Shown here: piece by piece, positions 19,131-27,465 of the stretch
How the letters are laid out: each line of letters begins with the position of its first letter
Position numbering within the stretch: the first letter of the stretch is position 1
Origin: an uncultured Bacteroidales bacterium
GTDB taxonomy: Bacteria > Bacteroidota > Bacteroidia > Bacteroidales > Muribaculaceae
DNA: 64,000 nucleotides
Assembly: GCA_902792895.1 (NCBI GenBank)
Contig: CADBBK010000014.1
Span: 1-64,000 of the forward strand
Direction of reading: 5' to 3'
Program-made: the position numbers and the translations under genes
Notes under the pieces: generated by a model
The model's input: the letters and a program-made list of their open reading frames with translations, nothing else
What the model was told of the DNA's origin: nothing
Databases searched by the model: none

Positions 19131-19433
19131 TTACTCTACTTCAAACAGGCTGATCAGTCCAGTCAGCTTAAACACGTTCCTGATGTCTTCATTCAGGTTG
19201 CGCAAGATTACCTTGCTGCCGGCAGCCTTGGCGCTCTTGAGGATGCCCAAGAGAATGCGCAAGCCGCTGGATGCGATATACTCCAGTTTCTCACACTCGA
19301 TGACCACATCACGGCCTTCGCTGTTAAACAGGGGCTGCAACTCCTTTTCTACCTCAATAGCAGCAGCGGTATCCAGCTCGCCCTCGAGCGTGGCGACCAG
19401 CTTGCCATCCAATTCTTCAATGCTTGTTTTCAT
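19131..19433 (-). CDS. STAS-domain anti-sigma factor antagonist
   Basis: 100 residues, a single STAS domain of the RsbV/SpoIIAA type. GELDTAAAIEVEKEL and LEYIASSGLRILLGI are the two diagnostic segments; the phosphorylatable serine should be Ser55 in ASSGL. In known systems the phosphorylated antagonist is inactive and a PP2C phosphatase restores it, freeing it to bind an RsbW-like kinase. The upstream gene, 14 bp away, encodes just such a phosphatase plus an ATPase domain, so the pair is likely one switch. No sigma factor gene is nearby, so the final target is unknown. Confidence 0.92.
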   Translation of the reverse strand: MKTSIEELDGKLVATLEGELDTAAAIEVEKELQPLFNSEGRDVVIECEKLEYIASSGLRILLGILKSAKAAGSKVILRNLNEDIRNVFKLTGLISLFEVE

Positions 19434-19447
19434 TTGATATCAATAAA

Positions 19448-21664
19448 TTACGGTTTAAATTTCTTTTTAATCGTCAAAATGTTTTTTCCATCGACTCGCT
19501 CATAGTTGATCGAGTCCATGAGTTCCCTCACCAGGAAGATGCCCAAGCCACCGATGGGACGTTCCTCGGCCGTCAATGTGGTGTCCACCCTGCCCCCCTC
19601 GGTGGGATCAAAGGCCTTGCCCGAATCGCTGATGACAAACTTGAGGGCAGAGCCGTCGGACATCGCATCCACTTGGATTTGGCCCGTTGTGCCGACGGGA
19701 TAGGCATAATCAATCACGTTGACCACGGCCTCCTCAACAGCGAGCTTGAACTGATGAGCCAGCGAGGGCTCCATCTGCAACTGGCTGGTGATGCGGGCCA
19801 CAAAGTCGTTGAGCACCGGCACTTGGCTCAACTCATTGGTGAGCATCAGGGTGTCGGCCAACGTCAGCTGGTGGTCGCTGGGAGTGTAACGTACGGCCAT
19901 CAGCGTCAGGTCGTCGCTCTGTTCAGCGCCGCCAACGAAACTCTTCACGGCGTCTCTGACGGCATCAACCATCATGCCGGGTGTCGTCTGCTCCATGCCA
20001 CAGAAGGCCCTCAGCACTGCCATCGGGCGCTCCAAGCCCATCTGGCGGTGTTCCTTGTCCATGGCTTCGGTCAAGCCATCGGTATAGAGGAACAACGTCG
20101 AGCCAGGCTTCAGTTCGATTTCCTGCATCTCATAGTGGAAGTCCTCGATGACGCCCAGCGGCAGGTTGGCCTTAACAGGCAGCAGGCTCACCTCATCACC
20201 GACGAGTATCGGAATCTCGTGGCCGGCATTGCAGTAGCGCAGGCGCCCGGTGGGAAGATCCAGCACACCGATAAAGAAGGTCACGAACATATTACTGTCG
20301 TTGTTACGGCATGAGGTCACGTTGAGGTCCTGCATGATATAGGCCGGGTTGCTGTCGTGAGATGTTGAGGAGCAGAACAGGGCGTGGACCACCGACATCA
20401 CTAGCGCCGACGGCACACCCTTGCCGCTCACGTCACCGATGCAGAAGTACAGCTTCTCGTCACGGATGAAGTAATCGAGCAGGTCACCGCCCACCTCCCT
20501 GGCGGGCAACAGCAGGGCACACGTGTCGATATCGGTGCGCGAGGGGAAGGCGGGACGCTCTGCCGGCGGCAGCATCGTCATCTGCAGCTCACGGGCAATG
20601 CGCAGTTCACTGCCGATGCGCTCCTGCTCGAGGCTGGCCAGGTGCAGGCGCCGCTCGCTGCGGGCCGAGCGATAGATAATCAATCCCAGCAGCACGAGGG
20701 CCGTCAGCATCGACAGCAACAACAGGTGGCGCATGCGGGCAAGGGTGCCATAGACCTCCTTGTCATAGCACACCACCGCTAATTGCCAGTGGGGCTTACC
20801 CTTCATGTTGGCGTAGTAGATGTAGCCCTTGTCGCCGTTATTCTCGGAGCGGAAGTCGATCACTTTAGAGCGCCCGCTGCCGCTCAGGTGGCGTTCGACG
20901 GTGCTGTCGTTGATGAGCCGGTGTACCTGGGGCACGTCCTCGGCATTGATGTGCAGCGCATTGGGATAACACACCAGTTCACCGCCCTCGGTCAGCAGCA
21001 GGTCAAACGACGAGGGATAGGCGTGGCGCGCGTTGAGCGTGTCGCTCAGCCACTCCAGTGATATGTCGATGGCAAACACACCCGCCGTATCCCCCCGATG
21101 GTCAACTATCGGCATGGAATAGGTGGTGATGAGCGTGTCCTTCCCGTTGTAGCTGGCAACGTCAAGGTAGGGGTCGGCCCATGTGGGATATCCGTTCTCG
21201 AGCGTCTTGGCGTAAAACGGCATCTTGGTATAATCATGGTCGGGCCCCGCCAGTTGGCGCAACGTGGAGCGGCCGTTCTCAACCTTGGCAAACGGCTCAA
21301 ACAGACGGCCCCGTCCGGGGTAGCGTCCTGGGGTAAAGGCCATGCCGGCACTCAGCACATCAGGGTTGGCATTCACCATGAAGAGCAGGACATCGCTCAC
21401 GACATCGGGATTGTGAATGGAATCGACGATGTCATAGGAGTAGTCACGCAGCAGTTGCTCGGTCTTGTTGAGCATTCCCTTGATGAGGATGGCCTTCATC
21501 CTGAGCTCTGTCTCGGCCCGGTGTTCCAGCTCGCGCTCCAGCACACGATGGAAGTAATAGTACTGCACTGCTGTTGTCAGTTCCAGCAGCAGCGCGGCTA
21601 TCACTACTAGTGTCAAGCCATTTCGTACCCGCGACGACCGAATTATTTGGGATAGGGGCTTCAT
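19448..21664 (-). CDS. SpoIIE-type PP2C phosphatase with Cache sensor and RsbW-like ATPase domain
   Basis: 738 residues in four parts. Two membrane helices (~18-36 and ~322-342) flank a large extracytoplasmic sensor of the dCache type (~40-315; DPYLDVASYNGK and GVFAIDISLEWL are typical). A PP2C/SpoIIE phosphatase domain follows (~385-605) with REVGGDLLDYF, GDVSGKGVPSALVM and SDDLTLMAVRY holding the metal-binding Asp residues. The C-terminus (~620-735) is a HATPase_c domain of the RsbW kind: VEEAVVNVIDYAY is the N box and DSGKAFDP the G1-like box. The protein would sense an outside signal and set the phosphorylation of the STAS partner encoded next door. It is the first gene of the NRPS operon. 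Confidence 0.93.
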   Translation of the reverse strand: MKPLSQIIRSSRVRNGLTLVVIAALLLELTTAVQYYYFHRVLERELEHRAETELRMKAILIKGMLNKTEQLLRDYSYDIVDSIHNPDVVSDVLLFMVNANPDVLSAGMAFTPGRYPGRGRLFEPFAKVENGRSTLRQLAGPDHDYTKMPFYAKTLENGYPTWADPYLDVASYNGKDTLITTYSMPIVDHRGDTAGVFAIDISLEWLSDTLNARHAYPSSFDLLLTEGGELVCYPNALHINAEDVPQVHRLINDSTVERHLSGSGRSKVIDFRSENNGDKGYIYYANMKGKPHWQLAVVCYDKEVYGTLARMRHLLLLSMLTALVLLGLIIYRSARSERRLHLASLEQERIGSELRIARELQMTMLPPAERPAFPSRTDIDTCALLLPAREVGGDLLDYFIRDEKLYFCIGDVSGKGVPSALVMSVVHALFCSSTSHDSNPAYIMQDLNVTSCRNNDSNMFVTFFIGVLDLPTGRLRYCNAGHEIPILVGDEVSLLPVKANLPLGVIEDFHYEMQEIELKPGSTLFLYTDGLTEAMDKEHRQMGLERPMAVLRAFCGMEQTTPGMMVDAVRDAVKSFVGGAEQSDDLTLMAVRYTPSDHQLTLADTLMLTNELSQVPVLNDFVARITSQLQMEPSLAHQFKLAVEEAVVNVIDYAYPVGTTGQIQVDAMSDGSALKFVISDSGKAFDPTEGGRVDTTLTAEERPIGGLGIFLVRELMDSINYERVDGKNILTIKKKFKP

Positions 21665-21693
21665 CTTCTCTTATCTTTCTCGTGCACGCGCAC

Positions 21694-21747
21694 GTGCGCA
21701 CACAAATTCAAACAGCAAAATTACTAAAAAATTGAATCAGTGCGCAC
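21694..21747 (-). promoter_or_regulatory. Putative promoter/operator region of the NRPS operon
   Basis: On the minus strand TAATTTTG at 21723-21716 fits the TAnnTTTG -7 box upstream of the phosphatase gene. It is flanked by two copies of the perfect 8-bp palindrome GTGCGCAC, at 21740-21747 (about the -33 position) and 21694-21701 (in the leader), centres 46 bp apart. No well-spaced TTG is present at -33. The paired palindromes look like operator half-sites or sites for a repressor or activator; I do not recognise the protein that would bind. Confidence 0.45.
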
Positions 21748-21759
21748 AAAAACAGCTAT

Positions 21760-21945
21760 TTATTGTTCACCTCCCCGTCGTTTTATCCAGCAATCAGCAT
21801 TCAACAAGAAACTGGCTATCGGCATTTTCTTTGAAATCACAAAGCTAACCTTGCAGTTAAAATCTCGCTTGGGGATTTCTCTCTCATTATAGGGGGCGCT
21901 TGAATCATGAGCAGCCCCAGGGGGATAATTATCGATTGTTGACAT
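21760..21945 (-). CDS. Small conserved-looking protein (YPPGAA motif)
   Basis: 61 residues, reading MSTIDNYPPGAAHDSSAPYN, then EREIPKRDFNCKVSFVISKK. The opening resembles a family of small Bacteroidales proteins that begin with a NYPPGAA-x-D-x-x-APYN stretch followed by a strand-forming segment ending in LSK; this resemblance is from memory and unproved. The C-terminal end (LLNADCWIKRRGGEQ) looks unlike that family, so the gene may be degraded or frameshifted. It points toward the phosphatase gene 95 bp away but the promoter of that operon lies between them. Function unknown. Confidence 0.45.
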   Translation of the reverse strand: MSTIDNYPPGAAHDSSAPYNEREIPKRDFNCKVSFVISKKMPIASFLLNADCWIKRRGGEQ

Positions 21946-22088
21946 GACTTGAAATTTTTGTTTTTCTCTTTTTCACGCATGCACAGGAAAATGTGGAAAA
22001 AGTGGAAATTTTAGAAATGGATTTATAGATTTTTTTGGCGGGTCAAAACTTGCGATGACCATCAATAATCTATTTTATATATTTTCTT

Positions 22089-22140
22089 ATTTTTCCATTT
22101 TTTTTTTTAAATATATATATAGGGAAAAAATGGAAAAAAT
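22089..22140. repeat. AT-rich inverted repeat (TTTTTCCATTTTTT)
   Basis: The left arm ATTTTTCCATTTTTT (22089 on) and the right arm AAAAAATGGAAAAAAT (22125-22140) are near-perfect inverted copies around a poly-T/TATATA spacer. It could fold as a weak hairpin. Further GGAAAA-type copies lie on each side (around 21990-22015 and 22134-22146). Confidence 0.6.
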
Positions 22141-22220
22141 GGAAAATCAAGAAAAGATGTATGGAGGAACAAAGAAATGCCTGTGGTCTAGCGTTTGAAT
22201 TACGCCCATATACGCTCTGG

Positions 22221-22240
22221 AGGCGCAAAATTTTGCGTCT
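22221..22240. repeat. Short palindromic element (GCGCAAAATTTTGCGT)
   Basis: AGGCGCAAAATTTTGCGTCT is a 10+10 bp palindrome with one G-T type mismatch, followed by CTAC. Similar GACGCAAAATTTTGCGTC palindromes occur as dispersed elements in many Bacteroidetes; that wider statement is from general knowledge. Confidence 0.55.
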
Positions 22241-22326
22241 CTACTATCCTAATGGCAACTTGATGGTCTATTTGGGCAAATAATTGGTAAAAATCACCTA
22301 TTTATTGGTATTTTACCAATAAATAC

Positions 22327-22357
22327 TTGCAAAATCCTCTGCTTGGTGTTATCTTTG
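22327..22357 (+). promoter_or_regulatory. Strong Bacteroidetes-type promoter
   Basis: TTG at 22327-22329, a 20-base spacer and TATCTTTG at 22350-22357 match the sigma-ABfr consensus very well. Transcription should start near 22362 and reads into the truncated ORF at 22380, toward the convergent aminopeptidase gene. Confidence 0.75.
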
Positions 22358-22379
22358 CAGCCTAAAAAATAGAATCACC

Positions 22380-22523
22380 ATGAAAATAAAGTTTGATCGT
22401 TGCATCTTGACCATCATGCGGAAAGCAACCCTGACAGCGCGGGTGTTAGGGTTGCTAGCCGTGGCGTTGGTCTGCCAGGGGACTACAATGAGGCACGCCC
22501 CGTGTGCAGTGTTTGAGGCTTGC
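22380..22523 (+). pseudogene. Probable 5' remnant of an exported-protein gene
   Basis: An ATG 18-30 bases after a strong promoter starts MKIKFDRCILTIMRKATLTA, then RVLGLLAVALVCQG, which looks like a signal peptide (perhaps starting at the inner Met). After about 45 codons the frame runs into the antisense strand of the aminopeptidase gene and stays open by chance, so the original 3' part appears lost. The evidence is the promoter plus signal peptide without a plausible mature protein. It could instead express a short peptide or an antisense RNA to the aminopeptidase 3' end. Confidence 0.4.
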
Positions 22524-24998
22524 TTAGCGCCTCAGCAGCCAGTAGGCGTTCTCGAGGAGTTTGTTCATCAGGGGGGTGGGCAACTCGGGATGGGCCTCAA
22601 TCCAGGACTTGACCATCTCGCTGGCCTCGGGGCTGCGGTGGCCGCTCAGCAGGCTGGAGAGCCAGTAGCCGGGGAAGAAGATGTCGCCCGTGCGCTGCAC
22701 CTCCTCGAGGGCATCCAGTCCGGGAACCAGGTAACGGTTGCTGAAGGGCTCCCGCACGGGGTCGTTGAGCAGGGTGAGCATTGCACGAGCCCAAGGCTCG
22801 ACACGGCGATTCTGGGGCTGCAGCAGTTCAGCGAACAGTCGCTCTTGGACCTCGACGTCGGGATTGCAGGCCCGGGAAACGAAGTCAAACTCGCGGCGCT
22901 CGTCATCGGTCACCAGGCGCCCACGCTGCGTTGCCACGATGTGCTGCCACTGGTCGGGCATCATGATGGCCAGATGATAGGCCATGCGGGCATAATCCCT
23001 GGGGGCCAGCAACGGAGAACTCATGCTGGACCACAGGTCGTGAATGCCGGCCACAATGTCGGGCGAGGTCGCGGTGAGCGACAGATTGCGCAGCAGCGAC
23101 TGGCGCACCGAGGGCAGTTCATGCTCCTGGGCCATGTCCCAAAGCCGCTGCTCGGCCTGCTCTCGCTGATAGGCATCGATGAGGCCACACAGGGTGTTGA
23201 TGTCGGTGCACAAGGTCGAAGCGATGAGCGCGTCGTGTTCATGCTGCAGCAGGGTGATGAAAATGTCCAGCAGTCGGTCGGCCTCGATGTTGCCCAGATG
23301 GAAATTCTCCATCAGATTGATGACGGCCGCATAACGGTGCAATGCGTCGGGCATGGTCTTCCACGACTCGGCCAGAACGGGAATCGCTGCTGAGTCGAGG
23401 ACAAAACGGCCATAGCCGTCACCGGTGCTGTTGAGCACGGGCACCCTGCCGCCTGCAGGAGGCGTGACCACAATGGCGGCGGCGTCCATATACAAGCGCT
23501 GGCTCGAGAGCTTAGCAGCATCGCTGGACGAGGCAAAGACGATATCAAAACTCTGGGTCCACGTCAGACCGCGATGATAGGGGTCCTCCTGGGTGACCAG
23601 CAGCGAACTGTCACCCCTCGACTGACACGAAACCGTGGGCAAGCCACGCTGCTTGACCCACACGTCGCTGAAAGCCCGTGCGCTGTGCTCCGGTTCAAAC
23701 AGGTCGAGCACTTCCACCAGTTCGTCCCACGAGGCGTTGCCATAGGAATAATTCAGCAGGTAGGTGCGCAGCCCGCGTTTCAGGGTAATTACCCCTTTCT
23801 CCTGCTCGAGTTTGCGCATCATGATGGGTGCTTTGTGGTAGATGATGTTGCCGTAGAGCAGACCAGCCTGGTTCAGGTTGTTGAGCGGCTGCTGAATGGC
23901 GTGGGAGCCGAGGGTGCGGTCGGTGCTGAGTGCCTGCGGATAGTGTGCTTTGACAAAGGCCAGGTCATGATCCACTTCGGGGAACTGCTCACGAGCAATC
24001 TTGTCGGCCATGAAGTTGGCAAAGACCTCCTTAGTCCACACGTCATCAAACCAGCGCATCGTCACCAGGTCGCCAAACCACATGTGGGCGGTCTCGTGGG
24101 CAATGAGATTGAGACGCGTCATCAGCTCGTCGGGCGAGGGATTGGGGCCGAGGAAGATCTCATGGTCAGTGAAGTGGATGCAACCCGGGTGCTCCATGCC
24201 ACCGAACTGATAGCCTGGCAGCACCACAAAGGCGTATTTCTCAAACGGATAGGGAATGGCCGTGTACTGCTCCATCCAGCGTAGCGAGAGCGCCGCCTGG
24301 TCAAACACCGTGGGCAACTGGGCCACCTTCTGCGGGTCGGTCTCACGATAGAACGCCGTCAACTCGCGCCCGTCACGCGTGGCGGTCTGCACCTGGAACT
24401 TGCCGGCGGTGAACGAGAACAGGTAGGTGGGAATGGGATGCTCAGTGTCGTTGGTCAGGCTCACCCACCCCTCGGGCAGTTCCAGATCGAGGCTGAAACG
24501 CCCCTTCAGGTCGGGCTGGTCAAAGCAGGGGAAAACGCTGCGGGCATGATCGGGCACAAACAGCGTGTACAGGTAGTCCTCGTGGCGGTTCAGGGCCTTG
24601 TCACCGCAATCGCCCTCAACGATAATGCGGTTCTGCCCCACGTTGAGGTAGCGCTCGGGAATGATGATGTGCTCGTCGCGCAGCACCAGGTTCACGCGCT
24701 TGCCGTTGACCATAAAGATGCCGTCGAGCTGGTCCTCACTGCCCTGGAAATCGAGCTGGAGGTCCCCGCTGCCGTTCCAGTTAAACCGCAGGTCCTCGTA
24801 GAACGACACCGGCTTGGCGATGTCGTCGGGCACCATGATTGACAGCGAGTAACGCAGGTCGCTGATGTGCAGGGCACGGTACTGGGCCAGCGCCAGCGAC
24901 ACGCCCTTCTCTATCTCCACTGCCCCACCCTGGAGGCTGCCTAAAGCCAGCATTGCCACCGGCAACACTTTGGCCAATAAATTGACTATCCGTTTCAT
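22524..24998 (-). CDS. M1-family zinc aminopeptidase
   Basis: 824 residues from the ATG at 24998 (an ATG at 25016 would add 6). A signal peptide (about residues 1-26, LLAKVLPVAMLALGSLQGGA) sends it to the periplasm. The M1 signatures are FGGMEHPG near residue 270 (a variant of GAMEN), HETAHMWFGD near 308 (HExxH zinc site) and the third zinc ligand in WTKEVFANF 18 residues on. It would remove N-terminal residues from imported peptides. Gene stands alone, with a T-tailed terminator of groEL just upstream. The family is secure; residue preference cannot be read. Confidence 0.93.
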   Translation of the reverse strand: MKRIVNLLAKVLPVAMLALGSLQGGAVEIEKGVSLALAQYRALHISDLRYSLSIMVPDDIAKPVSFYEDLRFNWNGSGDLQLDFQGSEDQLDGIFMVNGKRVNLVLRDEHIIIPERYLNVGQNRIIVEGDCGDKALNRHEDYLYTLFVPDHARSVFPCFDQPDLKGRFSLDLELPEGWVSLTNDTEHPIPTYLFSFTAGKFQVQTATRDGRELTAFYRETDPQKVAQLPTVFDQAALSLRWMEQYTAIPYPFEKYAFVVLPGYQFGGMEHPGCIHFTDHEIFLGPNPSPDELMTRLNLIAHETAHMWFGDLVTMRWFDDVWTKEVFANFMADKIAREQFPEVDHDLAFVKAHYPQALSTDRTLGSHAIQQPLNNLNQAGLLYGNIIYHKAPIMMRKLEQEKGVITLKRGLRTYLLNYSYGNASWDELVEVLDLFEPEHSARAFSDVWVKQRGLPTVSCQSRGDSSLLVTQEDPYHRGLTWTQSFDIVFASSSDAAKLSSQRLYMDAAAIVVTPPAGGRVPVLNSTGDGYGRFVLDSAAIPVLAESWKTMPDALHRYAAVINLMENFHLGNIEADRLLDIFITLLQHEHDALIASTLCTDINTLCGLIDAYQREQAEQRLWDMAQEHELPSVRQSLLRNLSLTATSPDIVAGIHDLWSSMSSPLLAPRDYARMAYHLAIMMPDQWQHIVATQRGRLVTDDERREFDFVSRACNPDVEVQERLFAELLQPQNRRVEPWARAMLTLLNDPVREPFSNRYLVPGLDALEEVQRTGDIFFPGYWLSSLLSGHRSPEASEMVKSWIEAHPELPTPLMNKLLENAYWLLRR

Positions 24999-25045
24999 CG
25001 CCGCTAAGATAGTCATTTTTCATGACATGGCTCACATCCATCACA

Positions 25046-25080
25046 AAAATCCCCTGCCAGGCATTGCCGCCCAGCAGGGG
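25046..25080 (-). terminator. groEL terminator
   Basis: CCCCTGC (25051-25057) pairs with GCAGGGG (25074-25080), followed on the minus strand by ATTTTTG. A GC-rich 7-bp stem with a 16-base loop and T-run, 29 bases after the groEL stop. Confidence 0.8.
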
Positions 25081-25109
25081 ATATGAAAGGGTTGGTGTCA
25101 AGGCGATGA

Positions 25110-26753
<1,644 letters not shown>

Positions 26754-26756
26754 TTA

Positions 26757-26878
26757 TTGTTAGTTGTAAGTTCTATGTTTTTTAGTTGTAAGTTTTTAGT
26801 TGTAAGTTGTAAGTAAGATTAGTGTCGCCTAACTCCTAACTTCTAACTCCAAACTCTTAACTCCTGATTGCTCACTGC
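26757..26878 (-). repeat. Heptad-repeat spacer between groES and groEL
   Basis: Read on the minus strand: several GGAGTTA/GAAGTTA units, a unique core AGGCGACACTAATCTTACT (26831-26812 region), then repeated ACTTACAACTAAAA units up to just before the groEL ATG. The core matches the one at 29034-29052 at 18 of 19 bases. The two arms are imperfect complements (TAAGTTTTTAG against CTAAAAACTTA-like), so RNA folding is possible. Confidence 0.8.
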
Positions 26879-27151
26879 TTAGTCGAGGACGATGGCCAGG
26901 ATGTCGTTCTGGCGCATCATGAGCAGCTTCTCACCGTCGATTTCGATCTCGTTGCCGGCATACTTGCCATAGAGTACGGTATCACCGGGCTTAACAATCA
27001 TTTCTTCGTCCTTGGTACCGTTACCAGCGGCACGAACGATGCCCTTGAGAGGTTTTTCCTTAGCACTGTCGGGGATGATGATGCCACCGACAACTTCTTC
27101 AGCCTTAGCCGGTTCGATGAGAACGCGGTCGTTTAATGGTTTAATAGTCAT
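26879..27151 (-). CDS. groES: Co-chaperonin GroES
   Basis: 90 residues, normal size. MTIKPLNDRVLIEPAKAEE is the classic N-terminus; the mobile loop is EEVVGGIIIPDSAKEKP and the roof loop and C-terminal strands (VLYGKYAGNEIEIDGE) follow. It caps GroEL. It is the first gene of groESL behind a sigma-54-like site; no CIRCE element is visible. Confidence 0.99.
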   Translation of the reverse strand: MTIKPLNDRVLIEPAKAEEVVGGIIIPDSAKEKPLKGIVRAAGNGTKDEEMIVKPGDTVLYGKYAGNEIEIDGEKLLMMRQNDILAIVLD

Positions 27152-27208
27152 GATTACTTAAATTGTTATTTAATGATGTTTGTAAGTTGATTTCACGACC
27201 TGCAAGAC

Positions 27209-27225
27209 TGCAACGAGTGTGCCAA
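27209..27225 (-). promoter_or_regulatory. Sigma-54-like (-24/-12) promoter of groES
   Basis: On the minus strand TTGGCAC, five bases, TTGCA (27225 to 27209) matches the RpoN consensus TTGGCAC-N5-TTGC exactly at the key GG and GC. Transcription would start near 27199, about 48 bases before the groES ATG. A second TTGGCA at 27243-27238 lies one and a half turns upstream. Bacteroidetes commonly carry RpoN; use here is inference. Confidence 0.6.
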
Positions 27226-27399
27226 CGCGCGAAAACATGCCAACTGCCGACATTTTGTCACCCCCTCTGCCAAATCGGGCCTTGTTGCCATAATTTCCGC
27301 AAATCTACACGCGCACGAGAAAAACGAGAAAAAGTAGAAAAATTAGAAAAACTGAAAAAAGGGAAAAAAGCACAAAAAATGTTACACAATTCAATAATA

Positions 27400-27431
27400 T
27401 TGGCATGGGTGAAAAAAAAGAAGTAATTTCG
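27400..27431 (+). promoter_or_regulatory. Promoter of WG-repeat lipoprotein
   Basis: TTG at 27400-27402, a 21-base spacer and TAATTTCG at 27424-27431, one base off TAnnTTTG. It places the transcript start near 27437, about 30 bases before the ATG. Confidence 0.6.
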
Positions 27432-27465
27432 CACCCGCTTAGTAAGACCACATTAAATATAGATA

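Larger units (their letters stand above)
21946..22379. other. AT-rich gene-poor interval with repeats
   Basis: About 430 bp with no convincing gene. It holds runs of GGAAAA on both strands, an inverted repeat at 22089-22140, a short palindromic element at 22221-22240 and, at its right end, a strong plus-strand promoter. Very AT-rich compared with flanking genes, which suggests a scar of past insertion or deletion. Confidence 0.6.
27152..27465. other. Divergent control region of groES and the WG lipoprotein
   Basis: About 310 bp between divergent genes. It contains a sigma-54-like site and a second TTGGCA copy for groES on the minus strand, an A-rich stretch (27300-27380), and a sigma-ABfr promoter for the plus-strand lipoprotein. 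No gene seen. Confidence 0.6.

Noticed and set aside
22524-23393. Long continuation of the plus-strand ORF at 22380
   Set aside because: Beyond about 22523 it is antisense to the M1 aminopeptidase gene and has no recognisable fold; only the 5' remnant is kept as a weak feature.
27152-27465. CIRCE heat-shock operator before groES
   Set aside because: I looked for TTAGCACTC-N9-GAGTGCTAA and close variants and found none.
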